Source: Candidatus Aminicenantota bacterium (GTDB lineage Bacteria > Acidobacteriota > Aminicenantia > UBA2199). Taken from it: a stretch of 9,505 nucleotides of DNA. The stretch spans positions 1 through 9,505 of the forward strand of contig JAOZTV010000106.1 in assembly GCA_029939015.1 (NCBI GenBank), in the 5' to 3' direction. A model generated the notes under the pieces. That model did not search any database, was not told the DNA's origin, and saw only the letters and a list, made by a program, of their open reading frames with translations. Shown here piece after piece: positions 1 through 6,377 of this stretch. The position numbers were made by a program, and so were the translations under genes. How positions within the stretch are numbered: the first letter of the stretch is position 1; each line of letters opens with the position of its first letter.

Positions 1-452
1 AAAACATTAAACTAACAGCTCAAATATTATTAATGAAAAATATATTTGCAAAAAACATTGAAAAATTAGAAGAGGTATTGAAATTTTGGAATAAAAATGG
101 TTTAGTGCAAGATAAAGATTTTTTAGAGAAATCTTTGACATATATAATGTTTACAAATGACTATAGTCAGGATGAAATAATAGAATTATTAGAAAAGAAC
201 ATAGAAGAAGGAGGGAAAATTATGCCAAGTTTAGGACAAAGATTATTAGATAAAGGAAAAGCAGAAGGTATGCAGGAAGGAATGCAACAGGGCATGCATA
301 AAGGAATGCACAAAGGTATGACAAAAGGCAGAACAGAAGAACGAAAAGAACTTGTTGTTAAAATGTTTAATAAGGGATATAAAACAGGAGAGATCTCTGA
401 TATTACTGGATTATCTGAGAATGAAATTGAAACGATATTGAAGATAAATTGA
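1..452 (+). CDS. Rpn family recombination-promoting nuclease / putative transposase, C-terminal part (5' end outside window)
   Basis: The frame is open from base 3 with no stop, so the ATG at 33 is probably internal and the gene starts upstream of the window. What remains is the helical region after the nuclease domain, then a motif reading EEGGKIM, then a charged tail of six GMxx-type repeats (267-338), then a short helix-turn-helix-like end (KGYKTGEISDITGLSENEIE). This order, with the EGG..M motif followed by K/R/E/G-rich repeats, is typical of the Rpn/YhgA-like PD-(D/E)XK family. The nuclease residues themselves lie outside the window and cannot be checked. Family members are DNA endonucleases; some act as toxins in phage defence, with an antitoxin translated from their own 3' end. 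No terminator is obvious after the TGA at 450-452. Family call is confident; activity of this copy is unknown. Confidence 0.8.
   Translation, partial: NIKLTAQILLMKNIFAKNIEKLEEVLKFWNKNGLVQDKDFLEKSLTYIMFTNDYSQDEIIELLEKNIEEGGKIMPSLGQRLLDKGKAEGMQEGMQQGMHKGMHKGMTKGRTEERKELVVKMFNKGYKTGEISDITGLSENEIETILKIN
209..214 (+). promoter_or_regulatory. Intragenic Shine-Dalgarno site for the RpnS-type start
   Basis: AGGAGG (within GAAGGAGGG, 207-215) sits 7 bases before the ATG at 222, inside the Rpn reading frame. Full complementarity to the 16S rRNA tail at ideal spacing is unlikely to be incidental in such AT-rich coding DNA, although the codons also spell a family-conserved EGG. Confidence 0.6.
222..452 (+). 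CDS. Internal in-frame gene: candidate RpnS-type intragenic antitoxin (76 aa)
   Basis: An ATG at 222-224, in frame with the larger Rpn gene, is preceded by AGGAGG at 209-214 with a 7-base spacer. This is as good a ribosome binding site as any in the window. The codons that make it encode the EGG of the large protein. The product would begin MPSLGQRLLDKGKAEGM, carry all six four-residue repeats (about residues 16-39) and end at the shared TGA. In studied Rpn loci the separately translated C-terminal domain (RpnS) dimerises through a helix that can hold four-residue repeats of variable number, and it blocks the full-length toxin (RpnL). The position, ribosome binding site and repeats all match that pattern. 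Separate translation is inferred, not shown. Confidence 0.6.
   Translation: MPSLGQRLLDKGKAEGMQEGMQQGMHKGMHKGMTKGRTEERKELVVKMFNKGYKTGEISDITGLSENEIETILKIN
267..338 (+). repeat. Six in-frame 12-bp units encoding a GMxx four-residue repeat
   Basis: The units start at 267, 279, 291, 303, 315 and 327 and encode GMQE, GMQQ, GMHK, GMHK, GMTK and GRTE. The first five keep Gly-Met; the last has Arg in place of Met. Glycine codons alternate (ggt, gga, ggc, gga, ggt, ggc), so the units have diverged at the DNA level while the protein pattern is held. In the Rpn family such repeats form a long helix and vary in number between strains. Confidence 0.85.
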
Positions 453-502
453 AAAATTAAAAAATTGATTTGGTACAAAAAACTCAAAGCCATGACAAAT
501 GT

Positions 503-556
503 TATTCGTGCGGAATTTGTGAAAAAAATTAAAATATTCGTGCGTAATTTGTGAAA
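503..556 (+). repeat. Two-copy 22-bp direct repeat built of four phased ATTYGTG boxes
   Basis: The copies at 503-524 and 535-556 differ at one base (g513 versus t545) and start 32 bases apart. Each holds ATTCGTG followed 11 bases later by ATTTGTG, giving boxes at 504, 515, 536 and 547. Spacings of 11, 21 and 11 place all four on roughly the same face of the helix. The array lies between the Rpn gene and the ATPase gene and ends 5 bases before a possible -35 element. It could be a regulator binding array or part of a dispersed intergenic repeat family. Confidence 0.7.
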
Positions 557-561
557 TATTG

Positions 562-590
562 TTGTAATAAGTTTTCTGATGTTGTATATT
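562..590 (+). promoter_or_regulatory. Possible sigma70-type promoter for the ATPase gene
   Basis: TTGTAA (562-567) and TATATT (585-590) are separated by 17 bases. Transcription would start near 597, about two bases before the ATG at 599, which implies a leaderless or nearly leaderless mRNA. The DNA is very AT-rich, so chance matches are expected. Confidence 0.35.
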
Positions 591-598
591 TATAAATT

Positions 599-1906
599 AT
601 GAAAAGAATAATTTATGATAAATTAATTGAATGGAAAAAATCTGATAGGCGAAAACCTTTGATTTTGAGGGGTGCTCGTCAGATTGGTAAGACATATATA
701 TTAAAAAAATTTGCAGAAAAAGAGTATGAAAATTATGTTTATGTAAATTTTGAAAAGAAATCTGAATTGGTTGATATATTAAATGAAGATTTATCGGTTG
801 AAAAAATAATAGAACGGATATCCATTTTTACTGGTGAAGAAATAATACCAGAAAAAACGTTGATATTTTTTGATGAAATTCAAGCTTCGCCTAATATTCT
901 AAGGTCATTAAAATATTTTAATGAAGATTTCAATGAATATCATGTTGTTTCAGCTGGTTCTTTACTTGGTATTATTCTCTCTGGAAAGATATCCTTTCCT
1001 GTTGGGAAAGTAAACTTTTTAGATATGTATCCTTTGTCTTTTGAAGAATTTGTTATTGCATTGGGAAAAGAAAGATTTCTTGCAACAATTCCAAAAAATT
1101 TTAACCAGATATTATCTAATAAAATAAAATCTGATTCATTTATATTTCATGAAAGTTTAGTTGAAATGTTAAAGCTATATTATTTCATTGGAGGAATGCC
1201 TGAGGTTATTGCAGATTATATTGAACATAAAAATTTCAAAAGAGTTCGCTTAATTCAAAATGAATTGATTGAAACATATCTAAATGATTTCTCAAAACAT
1301 ACAACAAAAAATGAAGCAATGAAGATTCGTCAAGTTTGGGATTCTATTCCATTACATTTAGGTAAAGAAAACAAAACATTTATTTTCTCTGCAATTAAAT
1401 CATCGGGTCGGGCAAGGGATTATGAAATTGCTATGCAATGGTTACTTGATGCTGGATTGATAATTAAAATACATAATATATCCCTTCCATTAATTCCATT
1501 AAATGCCTATGTTAAACCTCAATTTAAAATTTATCTTATAGATGTTGGTTTGTTGGGAGCAATGACTAATTTACCGCAAAAGTCAATAATTATTGGAGAT
1601 GAATTGTTTACTCATTTTAAAGGTTCATTAGTTGAAAATTTTGTGTTTCAGGAAATCACAAAAACGGTAAAACCATATTATTGGAGTAACGAAAATAAGG
1701 CAAAAATAGACTTAATTATAGAATATAATGGTGATATATATCCTGTAGAGGTTAAATCTGGAATTAATTTAAAGGCAAAAAGTCTTAAAGTATATGATAA
1801 ATTATTTTCTCCAAAAATATTGCTTCGTTCAAGTATTTCAAGTTTTAACAAAGGAGATAGAATTATTGATATTCCATTATATGCTTTAAGTTCGGTTTTC
1901 ACCTAA
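599..1906 (+). CDS. AAA+ ATPase with C-terminal DUF4143 domain (AAA_14/DUF4143 family)
   Basis: This is a full-length 435-residue ATPase. The N-terminal AAA_14 domain shows Walker A GARQIGKT (25-32), Walker B TLIFFDEIQ (87-95, with D92 and E93), a sensor-like SAGS (118-121) and the family-typical YPLSFEEF (144-151). The C-terminal DUF4143 part contains a restriction-nuclease-like set: E346 in SLVENFVF, D371 in KIDLII and E384/K386 in PVEVKSG. The family is widespread and often multicopy in anaerobes, with no settled cellular role. ATP binding is well supported; nuclease activity is only suggested. The ATG at 599 is the first after an in-frame TAA at 593-595, and no Shine-Dalgarno precedes it, unlike every gene downstream. 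The gene is separated from gcvT by a terminator, so it is not part of that operon. It probably belongs with the accessory Rpn gene upstream. Confidence 0.9.
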   Translation: MKRIIYDKLIEWKKSDRRKPLILRGARQIGKTYILKKFAEKEYENYVYVNFEKKSELVDILNEDLSVEKIIERISIFTGEEIIPEKTLIFFDEIQASPNILRSLKYFNEDFNEYHVVSAGSLLGIILSGKISFPVGKVNFLDMYPLSFEEFVIALGKERFLATIPKNFNQILSNKIKSDSFIFHESLVEMLKLYYFIGGMPEVIADYIEHKNFKRVRLIQNELIETYLNDFSKHTTKNEAMKIRQVWDSIPLHLGKENKTFIFSAIKSSGRARDYEIAMQWLLDAGLIIKIHNISLPLIPLNAYVKPQFKIYLIDVGLLGAMTNLPQKSIIIGDELFTHFKGSLVENFVFQEITKTVKPYYWSNENKAKIDLIIEYNGDIYPVEVKSGINLKAKSLKVYDKLFSPKILLRSSISSFNKGDRIIDIPLYALSSVFT

Positions 1907-1932
1907 ATTGAGCGATATCGTTCAATTTAGGT
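1901..1932 (+). terminator. Intrinsic terminator after the ATPase gene
   Basis: The perfect 11-bp arms ACCTAAATTGA (1901-1911) and TCAATTTAGGT (1922-1932) extend inward by a G-U pair and two G-C pairs to an ATAT loop. TTTTAATAATTATT follows. The ATPase stop codon (1904-1906) lies inside the left arm. The minus-strand side has no T-rich run, so it acts on the + strand. It isolates the ATPase from the gcv operon. Confidence 0.85.
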
Positions 1933-1965
1933 TTTAATAATTATTGAGCTCATTTTCTCTTGCAT

Positions 1966-1994
1966 TTTAAGGAATATTATGATAATTTTATACT
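1966..1994 (+). promoter_or_regulatory. Possible promoter of the gcvT-glyS operon
   Basis: TATACT (1989-1994) is a good -10 match, with a weak TTTAAG (1966-1971) 17 bases upstream. A competing pair is TTGCAT (1960-1965) with GATAAT (1981-1986) at a short 15-base spacing. A promoter is required here because of the terminator at 1901-1932; the exact boxes are uncertain. The leader to gcvT would be about 50 bases. Confidence 0.35.
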
Positions 1995-2037
1995 TATAAA
2001 CTTGAATTGAATTTAGGTAAAAAGATATAAAAAATAA

Positions 2038-2044
2038 GAGGTGG
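2038..2044 (+). promoter_or_regulatory. Ribosome binding site of gcvT
   Basis: GAGGTGG is placed 7 bases before the ATG at 2052 and supports that start. Confidence 0.7.
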
Positions 2045-2051
2045 AAAAAGA

Positions 2052-3143
2052 ATGAAAAAAACTAAGATTAATAAAGCACATTATGAGTTAAAAGGTAAAA
2101 TGGTTGAATTTTGTGGTTGGGATCTTCCGGTTCAATATTCTGGTTTAAATGCTGAACATAATGCAGTCAGAACAACAGGTGGACTTTTTGATGTAAGTCA
2201 TATGGGCGAAGTAATATTTGAGGGTAAGGAAGCATTGGAAGCTGTTTCATATATAACTTCTAATAATGTTTCAAAATTAAAGCCTGGGAAAATTCACTAT
2301 TCGGGACTCTTAACAGAAAAAGGATGTTTTGTTGATGATCTTCTAGTTTATTTTGTAGAGGAAGGAAAATATATGCTCGTTGTTAATGCTGCAAATCTTG
2401 AAAAGGATTTTAACTGGATGAAAGAAAAGGCAGGGCATTTTGATGTGAGTATTACAAATGTAAGTGATGATTATTCTCAAATTGCAATACAGGGACCTAA
2501 TTCAGGAAAATTACTTGCAAAGTTTACAGATGAAGATATTGACCCAATGAAATATTATACTTTTATTCATGGGCGGGTTATGGGAGTAGATGCAATAATT
2601 TCGAGAACAGGATATACAGGCGAATATGGATTTGAAATATATTTCAAAGGAGATGAAAAAATTGCATCAAAAATGTTTATTGAGCTTGCAGAAAAAGGTA
2701 AAGAGTTTGGTATAATACCAGCTGGCTTAGGTGCAAGAGATACCTTAAGATTGGAAGCAGGAATGGCTCTATATGGCAATGAAATTGATAATTCACATAC
2801 CATACTTGAGGCAAATTTAAGCTGGATACTTAAATTCAAGAAAGGTGATTTTATTGGAAAGGACGTTCTTCTTAAACAAAAAGAAGAGGGTATTACAAGA
2901 AAACTTATTGGATTTGAACTTGTTGACAGGGGAATTGCAAGGCATGGATATCCTGTTTTTGTTGATGGAGAGCAATTTGGTGAAGTTACAAGTGGTACAT
3001 ACGGTCCTTTCGTTAAAAAATCAATTGGAATGACATATTTACCTATTGATAAAACAGATATTGGAACAGAATTTCAAATTGAAATTAGAAATAAGATGGT
3101 AACAGCAAAAGTCGTTGCTGTGCCTTTTATAGATAAAAAATAA
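2052..3143 (+). CDS. gcvT: Glycine cleavage system T-protein (aminomethyltransferase)
   Basis: GcvT takes the aminomethyl group carried on the lipoyl arm of GcvH, releases ammonia and passes the one-carbon unit to tetrahydrofolate, giving 5,10-methylene-THF in the cytoplasm. The 363-residue length is normal for the family. Visible signatures are FCGWDLPVQY near the start (20-29), LFDVSHMGE (45-53), CFVDDLLVY (92-100) with the expected aspartates D95/D96, RTGYTGEYGFEIY (185-197) and AGLGARDTLRLEAG (224-237), followed by the C-terminal beta-barrel domain. The start is fixed by the GAGGTGG site at 2038-2044. It is the first gene of a six-gene operon and is followed after 29 bases by gcvH. No disruption is seen. 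Distinction from related folate enzymes such as DMGDH or YgfZ is supported by the intact signatures and the gcvH/gcvP neighbours. Confidence 0.97.
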   Translation: MKKTKINKAHYELKGKMVEFCGWDLPVQYSGLNAEHNAVRTTGGLFDVSHMGEVIFEGKEALEAVSYITSNNVSKLKPGKIHYSGLLTEKGCFVDDLLVYFVEEGKYMLVVNAANLEKDFNWMKEKAGHFDVSITNVSDDYSQIAIQGPNSGKLLAKFTDEDIDPMKYYTFIHGRVMGVDAIISRTGYTGEYGFEIYFKGDEKIASKMFIELAEKGKEFGIIPAGLGARDTLRLEAGMALYGNEIDNSHTILEANLSWILKFKKGDFIGKDVLLKQKEEGITRKLIGFELVDRGIARHGYPVFVDGEQFGEVTSGTYGPFVKKSIGMTYLPIDKTDIGTEFQIEIRNKMVTAKVVAVPFIDKK

Positions 3144-3172
3144 TAAAATTAATTTTTTAAAGGAGATAAAAA

Positions 3173-3562
3173 ATGGGTTTAGAAAATTTAAAATTTACTA
3201 AGGAACATGAATGGGTAAGGGTTGAAGATGGTATTGCAACAATTGGAGTTACAGATTATGCACAGAAAGAACTTGGAGATATCGTCTATGTTGAGTTACC
3301 TTCTGTAGGAGATAGTATTGCAAAGGGTGATGCCTGTTCAAATATAGAATCAGTTAAGGCTGTAAGTGATTTGTATTCACAGCTTTCAGGAGAAATTGTA
3401 GAAATTAATGAAGGACTTGAAGATACACCTGAAAATATTAATCAGTCCCCGTATGATGATGGCTGGATAGTAAAAATAAAAATATCAAAAGAAGAAGAAT
3501 TAAACGAGATGATGGATTTTGAACAGTATAAACTTTATCTCGCAGGTATTGAAAAGGAGTAG
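3173..3562 (+). CDS. gcvH: Glycine cleavage system H-protein (lipoyl carrier)
   Basis: GcvH is the mobile lipoyl-bearing carrier that shuttles the aminomethyl intermediate from P-protein to T-protein and is then reoxidised by L-protein. At 129 residues it has the normal size. The lipoyl-domain signature IESVKAVSDL places the lipoylated lysine at K62 (codon 3356-3358). The N-terminus KFTKEHEWVRVEDG and the strand GVTDYAQKELGDIVYVELP are classic GcvH. The start is supported by AAAGGAG at 3159-3165, 7 bases before the ATG. The last codons (GAAAAGGAG) also form the ribosome binding site of gcvPA, three bases on. Function requires lipoylation enzymes that lie outside the window. Confidence 0.98.
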   Translation: MGLENLKFTKEHEWVRVEDGIATIGVTDYAQKELGDIVYVELPSVGDSIAKGDACSNIESVKAVSDLYSQLSGEIVEINEGLEDTPENINQSPYDDGWIVKIKISKEEELNEMMDFEQYKLYLAGIEKE

Positions 3563-3565
3563 CTT

Positions 3566-4918
3566 ATGCAATATTTTCCTCTAACAGATAAACAGAGGGA
3601 AGAGATAAAAAAAGAGATAGGTATTAAGGATATAAAAGAGCTTTTTTCAGATATTCCTCAAGAAAAAGCCTGGTATTCTTTGGATAATCTCCCGAATGCT
3701 CTTCCTGAGAATGAATTATTAAAAAGATTTGAAGACTTAGGTGACAAAAATACTTATTCAGATTACCTTAGTTTTCTTGGTGGTGGAGCTTATAATCATT
3801 TTATTCCTGAAGTAGTTAATTATCTCAGTAATAGAAGTGAATTTTTAACTCCCTATACTCCATATCAGCCTGAGGTAAGTCAAGGGAGTTTGCAGGCAAT
3901 GTTTGAATATCAGACAATGATGGCAATGTTGACCGGGATGGATTTTTCAAATGCTTCTCTTTATGATGGTGGCACTGCTGCTATTGAGGGTGCTTTGCTT
4001 GCCTTACGGAAGTCAAAGAAGAATAAAATTCTTGTAGCCGAAAATCTTCATCCTGAATACATGGAAATTATTTATTCTTACGTTCAAAACCTTGGTATTG
4101 AAGTTGAACAGGTAAGGTATAATAGAGAAACTGGAAAGGTTGAGCTTGATGAACTAAAAGACAAATTAAATAGTGAAATAGGTGGCTTTGTATTTCAGTC
4201 TCCAAATTATTTTGGTGTTATTGAAGAATCTAAAGAAATTTCAGATATTGTTCATTCTGAAAAAAAAGCTTATTCAGTTCAGGTTGTTGCTGAAGCTTTG
4301 TCTCTGCCTTTCCTTACGCCGGCAGGTGATAATGGTGTTGACATTATTGTAGGAGAGGCACAGAGTTTTGGACTTAGTTTAAGTTTTGGTGGTCCTTATC
4401 TTGGTTTTATTGCAGCAAAAAAAGAATTTTTAAGACAAATGCCCGGACGTCTTGTCGGTCAGACAAAAGATGTTGATGGTAAAAGAGGATTTGTTTTAAC
4501 TCTTTCAACAAGAGAACAACATATAAAAAGAGAAAATGCTACCTCTAATATATGTTCAAATCAGGCATGGTGTGCATTAAGAGCAGGAATTCATTTAAGT
4601 ACTCTTGGAAAATCAGGACTTAGTAAAATATCAAAGTTAAACCATCTTAATACTGCATATTTTGTAAAAGAAATTGAAAAATTTGATTTTGTAAATGTAA
4701 AATATAAAAAAGACTTTTTTAATGAGGTTGTACTTGAATTAAAGAATGATAACGGAATAGAGTTTCTGGAAAAATTGAAAAATCGTAAGATTTTTGCAGG
4801 TATTCCTCTTAAATGGTTTTATAAAGATGCAGACAATCAGGTGCTTATTAATTTTACTGAGATGCATAATAAGGCGGATATTGATTTATTGGTAAAAGAA
4901 ATAGGGGATTTGAAATGA
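3566..4918 (+). CDS. gcvPA: Glycine dehydrogenase (decarboxylating) subunit 1, P-protein N-terminal type
   Basis: This 450-residue protein is the non-lysine half of the two-subunit P-protein, which decarboxylates glycine and loads the aminomethyl group onto GcvH. It shows family motifs FLGGGAYNHFIP, TPYTPYQPEVSQGSLQ, DGGTAAIEGALLA, QSPNYFGVIEE and TREQHIKRENATSNICSNQ. It has the type I PLP fold but no PLP-binding lysine, which lies on GcvPB. Separate PA and PB genes are usual in Firmicutes, Thermotogae and various anaerobes, whereas proteobacterial GcvP is one long chain. The start at 3566 is set by AAGGAG (3554-3559) inside the end of gcvH, with 6 bases of spacing. Its stop overlaps the gcvPB start as ATGA, which suggests coupled translation of the two partner subunits. 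Confidence 0.97.
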   Translation: MQYFPLTDKQREEIKKEIGIKDIKELFSDIPQEKAWYSLDNLPNALPENELLKRFEDLGDKNTYSDYLSFLGGGAYNHFIPEVVNYLSNRSEFLTPYTPYQPEVSQGSLQAMFEYQTMMAMLTGMDFSNASLYDGGTAAIEGALLALRKSKKNKILVAENLHPEYMEIIYSYVQNLGIEVEQVRYNRETGKVELDELKDKLNSEIGGFVFQSPNYFGVIEESKEISDIVHSEKKAYSVQVVAEALSLPFLTPAGDNGVDIIVGEAQSFGLSLSFGGPYLGFIAAKKEFLRQMPGRLVGQTKDVDGKRGFVLTLSTREQHIKRENATSNICSNQAWCALRAGIHLSTLGKSGLSKISKLNHLNTAYFVKEIEKFDFVNVKYKKDFFNEVVLELKNDNGIEFLEKLKNRKIFAGIPLKWFYKDADNQVLINFTEMHNKADIDLLVKEIGDLK

Positions 4919-6375
4919 GCAATGAATTAAATATATTACCGGAATTGATTTTTGAAATTAGCAAAGAAGGTAAGGTTGGTTATTCATTTAGAGATATTGA
5001 TATTTCAGATGATTTGATTGCGATAGATAAAAGTAAACTTAGAGAGGATATCAAAGATTTTCCTGAATTATCAGAGGTGGATGTTGTAAGACATTATACA
5101 AATGTTTCAAAACTAAATCATTCTGTTGATTCAGGTTTTTACCCTCTTGGTTCTTGCACAATGAAATATAATCCTAAAATTAATGAAAAGATAGCTTCTC
5201 TTAAAGGACTGAACACTCATCCTTATTCTCCAACAGATTGTGTTCAGGGAAATCTTGAAATAATAAAAGAACTTGAAAAATGGCTTGTAAATATTACAGG
5301 TATGCATGGTTTTACTCTTGTACCTGCTGCTGGTGCACATGGTGAATTTGCAGGTATGATGGTCATAAGAAAGTACCTTGAATCAAAGGGAGATGCAAGA
5401 AAAATTGTTTTGATACCTGATTCTGCACATGGAACAAACCCTGCTTCAGCACATTTTGCAGGATATGATATTAAAGAAATACCTTCGAATGAAGATGGTG
5501 TATTGGATGCCAAGACTGTAAAAGAATACTTAAATGAAGATGTCGCAGCTCTTATGATGACAAACCCGAATACACTTGGAATATTTGAAAAGAATATAAT
5601 GGAAATTGCAGATTTATTGCATGAAAACGGTTCTCTCTTATATATGGATGGTGCGAATATGAATGCCTTTATGGGAATTGTTAAACCTGGAGATATTGGT
5701 GCAGATGTAATACATCTAAATCTTCATAAAACATTTTCAACTCCACATGGTGGTGGTGGCCCGGGTTCGGGACCAATTGGTGTTACTAAAGAGCTTGTCC
5801 AGTTCTTGCCTGTTCCTCTAATTATAGAGGGTAAGGATGGATATAGTGTTAATTATTTTAATGATGCTGGTATTGGAAGAATAAAAAATTTTTATGGAAA
5901 TTTTCTTGTTATAGTTAAGGCACTTGCCTATCTGATGGCTCTTGGAAAGGAAAATGTAAGTAAGGTAGCAGAAGATGCAGTCTTGAATGCAAACTATATT
6001 CGTGAGAAATTAAAGGATGTTTTAGACCTTCCTTTTAAGTCAAAAACACTTCATGAAGTTATTTTTTCAGACAAGGATTTACCAGTTACAACTCTTGATA
6101 TTGCTAAGAGATTACTTGACTATGGTATTCATCCATTTACAATATATTTTCCATTAATTGTTCATGGTGCAATGATGATTGAGCCGACAGAGACTGAAAG
6201 TAAAGAAACAATAGATGCGTTTATTGATGTTATGAAAAAAATACTTGATGAGGCAAAAAAAGACCCTGAATATTTGAAAGGGGCTCCATATAATACTCCA
6301 GTTAGACGATTGGATGAGGTGCTTGCTGCAAGAAAGCCTGTATTAAAATGGATAAATGAGGAGAACGAAGGATAA
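4915..6375 (+). CDS. gcvPB: Glycine dehydrogenase (decarboxylating) subunit 2, P-protein C-terminal type (PLP-binding)
   Basis: This is the catalytic PLP-binding half of the P-protein, 486 residues, normal length. The PLP lysine is K272 in LNLHKTFSTPHGGGG (codon 5728-5730), followed by the glycine-rich PGSGPIG loop. Other family signatures are FYPLGSCTMKYNPK, DSAHGTNPASAHFAG, MMTNPNTLGIFE and PLIVHGAMMIEPTETESKE. The ATG overlaps the gcvPA stop by four bases, and AGGGGA (4903-4908) provides a ribosome binding site 6 bases before it. It acts with GcvPA as an alpha2beta2 enzyme on glycine and oxidised GcvH. The reading frame is intact with the active-site lysine present, so the complex should be functional if lipoylated GcvH and L-protein are supplied elsewhere. 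Confidence 0.98.
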   Translation: MSNELNILPELIFEISKEGKVGYSFRDIDISDDLIAIDKSKLREDIKDFPELSEVDVVRHYTNVSKLNHSVDSGFYPLGSCTMKYNPKINEKIASLKGLNTHPYSPTDCVQGNLEIIKELEKWLVNITGMHGFTLVPAAGAHGEFAGMMVIRKYLESKGDARKIVLIPDSAHGTNPASAHFAGYDIKEIPSNEDGVLDAKTVKEYLNEDVAALMMTNPNTLGIFEKNIMEIADLLHENGSLLYMDGANMNAFMGIVKPGDIGADVIHLNLHKTFSTPHGGGGPGSGPIGVTKELVQFLPVPLIIEGKDGYSVNYFNDAGIGRIKNFYGNFLVIVKALAYLMALGKENVSKVAEDAVLNANYIREKLKDVLDLPFKSKTLHEVIFSDKDLPVTTLDIAKRLLDYGIHPFTIYFPLIVHGAMMIEPTETESKETIDAFIDVMKKILDEAKKDPEYLKGAPYNTPVRRLDEVLAARKPVLKWINEENEG

Positions 6376-6377
6376 TA

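Noticed and set aside
167..493. Minus-strand open frame opposite the Rpn tail, rich in repeated Ile-Pro-Cys-like units
   Set aside because: It mirrors the GMxx repeat of the + strand gene, has no ribosome binding site and resembles no family. Other minus-strand frames opposite the ATPase, gcvT and gcvPB (1678-1902, 2567-2839, 5131-5513) are likewise shadows.
495..520. Hairpin ACAAAT / ATTTGT between the Rpn and ATPase genes as a terminator
   Set aside because: It is a 6-bp AT-rich stem with a 14-base loop, too weak to support. The right arm is part of the ATTYGTG repeat.
1..1906. Insertion sequence or transposon, suggested by the putative-transposase label of the Rpn family
   Set aside because: No terminal inverted repeats, target duplications or DDE transposase were seen. 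The 503-556 repeats are direct and intergenic, not element ends.
1933..2051. Glycine riboswitch or T-box leader ahead of gcvT, expected from the gene content
   Set aside because: The space between the terminator and gcvT is under 120 bases, and the part after the likely promoter only about 50. It has no glycine-aptamer core, no T-box AGGGTGGNACCGCG sequence and no second terminator. GAGGTGG at 2038-2044 is the ribosome binding site.
2845..3033. Short + strand frame inside gcvT
   Set aside because: It is out of frame within a region that encodes conserved GcvT sequence and has no family resemblance.
5751..5785. Glycine-codon-rich run in gcvPB that looks like a low-complexity repeat
   Set aside because: It encodes the conserved GGGGPGSGPIG loop next to the PLP lysine and is a normal part of the family.
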